Assembly (NCBI RefSeq): GCF_017875315.1
Contig: NZ_JAGGMM010000001.1
Location: 558,001 to 622,000, forward strand
Source of the DNA: Methanomicrobium sp. W14
GTDB lineage: Archaea; Halobacteriota; Methanomicrobia; Methanomicrobiales; Methanomicrobiaceae
Direction: 5' to 3'
DNA length: 64,000 nucleotides
The position numbers and the translations under genes are program-made. This document shows, piece after piece, positions 60,957-64,000 of this stretch; positions within the stretch are counted from its first letter, which is position 1, and each line of letters starts with the position of its first letter. The notes under the pieces were generated by a model, which saw only the letters and a program-made list of their open reading frames with translations, did no database searches and was not told where the DNA came from.

Positions 60957-61823
60957 ATGAAACTGACAGAAAAATGCTTTGAATGCCTTCTTACAAGAAT
61001 AGAATATGAATGCAGAATTGCAACAAGTGATGAGGATAAAATAAAAGAAATACTTGATGAATGCCATCTGCAGCTTACAGGTATTCTTTCTGAGAATATG
61101 CCGTCTCCTGCAGCTTCAAGCAGGATCCACAGGACAGCCTGCCTGATAGTTGAAAATGAAGACCCCTATAGGGAAATAAAGTTCAGATCAAACCTTGAGG
61201 CAAAAAAGGTACTTGACAAAGTCGAAGATAAACTTATAACATTCAGAGACATTGTCCTTGCATCAGTCATCGCAAACACTTTTGACTACGGTTCAAAAGA
61301 GCACAAGGTGACTGACGATTTTTCAGGTTTTTTCTACGAGGAATTCAAAAAAGGACTGAATGTCGACGATACCGCAGAGATAGAAAATCTCTGTCAGGAT
61401 GTTGTTTATCTCTGCGACAACTGCGGGGAAATTGTATTTGACAAAAAACTGATTGAATACTTAAAGAGCAGAAACTGCCATGTTACGGTTGTTTTAAAAG
61501 GAAAACCTGTTATCAACGATGCCACTAAAAAAGACGCACTTGAAATAGGCCTTGACCGCATCGCAGACAATGTATATACAAGTACTGACGGTATCTCCGA
61601 GGTCGGAATCAATTTCAGTCTTCTGCCGGCACAGGTAAGGGATGCAATAAATTCCTCAACGCTGATTATATCAAAAGGTATGGCAAATTACGAATCTTTA
61701 AGCGAATACAAGAAGACAATGAATCTTCCCCCCGTCGCATATCTTATGATGGTCAAGTGCGAACCTGTCGCAGAAAATATCAGTATACCAAAAGGATCAA
61801 GAATAGCCTGTCTTGAAAGATAA
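60957..61823 (+). CDS. DUF89 / damage-control phosphatase family protein
   Basis: Metal-dependent phosphatase of the ARMT1/DUF89 fold, 288 residues. N-terminal CFECLLTRIEYEC resembles the Cys pairs of archaeal members. The metal-site motifs are CDNCGEIVFDKKLIEYLK (about 151-168) and ISKGMANYESLSEY (about 240-253), with PVINDATKKDALEIGLD between. Family members remove damaged sugar phosphates; the actual substrate is unknown. Confidence 0.85.
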   Translation: MKLTEKCFECLLTRIEYECRIATSDEDKIKEILDECHLQLTGILSENMPSPAASSRIHRTACLIVENEDPYREIKFRSNLEAKKVLDKVEDKLITFRDIVLASVIANTFDYGSKEHKVTDDFSGFFYEEFKKGLNVDDTAEIENLCQDVVYLCDNCGEIVFDKKLIEYLKSRNCHVTVVLKGKPVINDATKKDALEIGLDRIADNVYTSTDGISEVGINFSLLPAQVRDAINSSTLIISKGMANYESLSEYKKTMNLPPVAYLMMVKCEPVAENISIPKGSRIACLER

Positions 61824-61891
61824 AACCTTATAATTAAGGTAATTCTATAATCATATATATCTATATAAAATCAAAACAATATATTCTACAA

Positions 61892-62347
61892 ATGGTATCT
61901 GAAGTAATTGCCATAGGATGGGCCCTTATAGTAATTGGGGTCATTCTTCTTCTGGCAGAAGCTTTTAATCCCGGTTTTTTTCTTGCGGTTCCAGGAACGA
62001 CACTGATTATTCTCGGTGCAATTTCTCTTTTGTTTCCGGAAATATTCAGTTCTACGTGGATAATTCTGATAGGTATAATAACCGCGCTTTTCTCTGCAGG
62101 GGCATCAGTTTTTATCTACAGCAGAATTACTGCAGAAAGCAGTGTTCCATATACCACAAGCAGGGACTCTCTTGTAGGAAAAACAGGAATTGCAACCAAA
62201 AAAATTGAACCTGACAATATCAGCGGCAAAGTTGAAATTGATAATGTTGAATGGAGTGCAAAATCTTCTGAAAATACCATTGGAAAGGGGAAAAAAGTCA
62301 GGGTAATTGCTTCAAAAGGAGTTCATGTAATTGTTGAGGAGGCATAA
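61892..62347 (+). CDS. NfeD-family membrane protein (short form)
   Basis: 151 residues: three to four hydrophobic helices in the first 90 residues (GWALIVIGVILLLAEAFNPG, VPGTTLIILGAISLLF), then an OB-fold domain (LVGKTGIATKKIEPD, GKVEIDNVEWSAKS). NfeD proteins pair with SPFH (stomatin) proteins, and the SPFH gene follows by 3 bases, supporting the call. Confidence 0.88.
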   Translation: MVSEVIAIGWALIVIGVILLLAEAFNPGFFLAVPGTTLIILGAISLLFPEIFSSTWIILIGIITALFSAGASVFIYSRITAESSVPYTTSRDSLVGKTGIATKKIEPDNISGKVEIDNVEWSAKSSENTIGKGKKVRVIASKGVHVIVEEA

Positions 62348-62350
62348 ATA

Positions 62351-63442
62351 ATGGTTCTTTTAGGAATGGACAATACCGTGGTTACAATAATTCTTGTACT
62401 TGCGATTGTCCTTATATTTGCAAAAGGTGTTGTAATAATTCAGCCTTATGAGCAGGCTCTTCAGATAAGACTTGGTCAGTACATAGGAAGACTTAACCCG
62501 GGCTTCAGGTGGGTTATTCCGTTCATCACAGAGATCAAAAAAATTGACCTGAGGACACAGGTTATGGACGTGCCCAGGCAGGAAGTAATAACAAAAGACA
62601 ACTCACCAACAAATGTTGATGCAATTGTCTACGTAAAAATTATTGATCCTGAAAAATCCTATTTTGAGGTCTCCAATTACCGCATGGCAACAGTTGCCCT
62701 CGCACAGACAAGCTTAAGGGGCATCATCGGTGATATGGAGCTTGATGAAATCCTGTACAACAGGGAAGTCATAAACAACAAGCTGAGGGATATTCTCGAC
62801 AGGGAAACCGACCAGTGGGGAGTCAAAGTTGAAAGAGTAGAAATTAAAGAGGTCGACCCTGTAGGTGCGGTTAAACAGGCAATGACTGAACAGACCGCTG
62901 CTGAAAGGGAGAGGCGTGCTGCAATACTAAGGGCTGACGGTGAAAAGAGATCCGCGATTCTTACGGCAGAAGGAAAAAGGCAGTCCATGATACTTGAAGC
63001 CGAAGGGGACAGGCAGAGCAAAATACTTCGTGCCGAAGGAGACAGAAAGTCAAGAATCCTTCAGTCTCAGGGTGAAGCGCAGGGATTAAGAATCCTGTCA
63101 CTAGGGGCAAGGCCTCTTGACAAAAAAGCGATTACGGTATTGTCTCTTGATGCACTAAAGCAGATGTCTGATGGTCAGGCTACAAAAATCATATTCCCGT
63201 TTGAAATTTCAAGCCTCATAAAACAGAGTGCCAGGTTCCTCGGAGCTGAAGAGGAAGACTTAACAGATGAGAGCTGGAGAGAGACAAAACTTGACGATTC
63301 TATTCTCGGCAAGTCTCCTGCAGAAGAAGATATCGGAGATGCATCCGAATATGTAAAAGATATCGAGAAAAAGATTAAAGGACTTGAGGACCCGACAACA
63401 CCAGTTGAGAACGGGAATAAAGAAGAAGACACTGAAACATAA
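62351..63442 (+). CDS. SPFH (stomatin/prohibitin) membrane protein
   Basis: 363 residues. The N-terminal signal anchor (about 10-29) is followed by the SPFH core: IIQPYEQALQIRLGQYIGRL, PGFRWVIPFITE and QTSLRGIIGDMELDEIL. Residues 192-246 form five 11-residue repeats of the ILxAxGxxxSx type (ILRADGEKRSA, ILTAEGKRQSM, ILEAEGDRQSK and so on). The tail (about 300-363) is acidic. A ggagg site overlaps the end of the NfeD gene. It scaffolds membrane microdomains or protease partners. Confidence 0.9.
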   Translation: MVLLGMDNTVVTIILVLAIVLIFAKGVVIIQPYEQALQIRLGQYIGRLNPGFRWVIPFITEIKKIDLRTQVMDVPRQEVITKDNSPTNVDAIVYVKIIDPEKSYFEVSNYRMATVALAQTSLRGIIGDMELDEILYNREVINNKLRDILDRETDQWGVKVERVEIKEVDPVGAVKQAMTEQTAAERERRAAILRADGEKRSAILTAEGKRQSMILEAEGDRQSKILRAEGDRKSRILQSQGEAQGLRILSLGARPLDKKAITVLSLDALKQMSDGQATKIIFPFEISSLIKQSARFLGAEEEDLTDESWRETKLDDSILGKSPAEEDIGDASEYVKDIEKKIKGLEDPTTPVENGNKEEDTET

Positions 63443-63666
63443 TAAACAGTGTTTTGCCGGCAAAACTCATGAAAATATTTCTTTTTTATTGAAATCTGAT
63501 TTGATTTTGAAAAACTAACTGTATATTCCTGTTATTACCAAAGTCAAAATTTGACTCTCACCTGGCATACCTTTTACCGGATTGCAGGATATAGCAATAC
63601 ATTAGGATTCTGAAACTAAAAATTTCATAAGTAAATGTTGTCAGACTCGCATATGCAGGATAGGAT

Positions 63667-63744
63667 GTTACATTTTGAAACATCCCCCGATTATGGTCGT
63701 TACATATAGTAACATATAACTGCCGGTATGTTTCACAATGTAAC
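63667..63744. promoter_or_regulatory. Three tandem 15-bp palindromic operators
   Basis: Sites gttacattttgaaac (63667-63681), gttacatatagtaac (63699-63713) and gtttcacaatgtaac (63730-63744) all fit the dyad GTTWC-N5-GWAAC. Their centres are spaced 32 and 31 bases, about three DNA turns, so they face the same side of the helix. The last site ends directly before the ATG of the next gene. Confidence 0.75.
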
Positions 63745-63924
63745 ATGTCTAAAGTTGTAAGGGTTCAGGAAGACGCAATAGAAATTACGTTAAAATACGG
63801 AAATTCGGTAAGTGAAGGAATAAGGACAATGAATAAACTCTTAAAAAAAGAGAAACACGGAATAGACCCTGAAGACATAAGGACTGTAATCAGGGAAGAA
63901 CTCGAAAACCTTGGGAGATATTAA
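63745..63924 (+). CDS. Small 59-residue protein, possible ribbon-helix-helix-type
   Basis: 59 residues: MSKVVRVQEDAIEITLKYGN, followed by two charged helices (VSEGIRTMNKLLKKEK, PEDIRTVIREELENLG). A beta strand followed by two helices is the layout of small ribbon-helix-helix DNA-binding proteins of plasmids and viruses; this is a resemblance only. The three palindromes directly upstream fit self-regulation by a dimeric repressor. It may be leaderless. Confidence 0.6.
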   Translation: MSKVVRVQEDAIEITLKYGNSVSEGIRTMNKLLKKEKHGIDPEDIRTVIREELENLGRY

Positions 63925-63927
63925 TTT

Positions 63928-64000
63928 TTGCAGTATAACGTCACACTGTCCCTGAACCTTTCACCGGCACTTGAAAAATTCAGCGACAGAATTGAAGAGA
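63928..64000 (+). CDS. Start of a further small-protein gene, cut by window end
   Basis: Frame open from TTG 63928 to the window end, reading LQYNVTLSLNLSPALEKFSD and then RIEE. It begins 3 bases after the previous stop, as a second operon gene. No family can be named from 24 residues. Confidence 0.45.
   Translation, partial: MQYNVTLSLNLSPALEKFSDRIEE

Overview
The window comes from a hydrogenotrophic, formate-using methanogenic archaeon, most likely of the order Methanomicrobiales. The evidence is an archaeal RNA polymerase operon with split large subunits (rpoH, rpoB'', rpoB', rpoA', rpoA'', rpl30e, nusA), a six-gene Ech-type energy-converting hydrogenase, an F420-type formate dehydrogenase gene pair, archaeal NusA and tRNA genes without an encoded CCA end. 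No genus is claimed.

Layout. 1-7.8 kb: a TrkH/TrkA potassium uptake pair (trkH cut by the window edge), a metallo-beta-lactamase/rhodanese protein, a cation-diffusion exporter, a ketopantoate-reductase-like enzyme, an AI-2E family permease and a peroxiredoxin. 7.8-17.5 kb: a PAS sensor with a degenerate kinase core, a deoxyinosine-type DNA glycosylase, the excision repair operon uvrA-uvrC-uvrB, a stand-alone archaeosine-synthase-like domain and an FKBP. 17.5-26.5 kb: a CLC chloride transporter, a lipoprotein FKBP and a complete nickel/peptide-type ABC importer operon with an embedded methyltransferase. 26.6-30.4 kb: fdhA-like and fdhB, divergent from a zinc-ribbon protein and a molybdate-binding Mop protein. 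The fdhA product is short and lacks the usual active-site Cys/Sec region. 30.5-35.4 kb: membrane proteins, a ProC-like reductase, a TSUP exporter, a DUF6508-like protein and a class II photolyase. 35.4-40.6 kb: echABCDEF on the minus strand. 41-49.3 kb: an accessory region full of decayed mobile DNA. 49.4-57.9 kb: the RNA polymerase/NusA operon and tRNA-Lys. 58-64 kb: a response regulator/roadblock pair divergent from a MinD-like ATPase, tRNA-Pro, a DUF89 phosphatase, an NfeD/SPFH pair, and a small-protein operon behind three evenly spaced palindromes.

How the genes fit together. Ech couples ferredoxin and H2 to the membrane ion gradient, and the fdh pair would feed formate or F420 electrons into methanogenesis. 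The Ni/peptide importer could supply nickel for the [NiFe] enzymes, and Mop could hold molybdate or tungstate. Repair genes (UvrABC, photolyase, DNA glycosylase) and redox protection (peroxiredoxin, rhodanese) are also present.

The least ordinary stretch is 42.7-49.3 kb. It contains an IS5-like element with one internal nonsense codon, inserted against a truncated gene; two more transposase remnants; a 79-bp direct repeat on both sides of a methyltransferase gene; a broken partial duplicate of a radical SAM gene; the main radical SAM copy, frameshifted in a run of six T; and a P-loop NTPase overlapping, out of frame, a cysteine-rich ORF. This block lies directly downstream of nusA, where related archaea often carry the rps12-rps7-EF genes.
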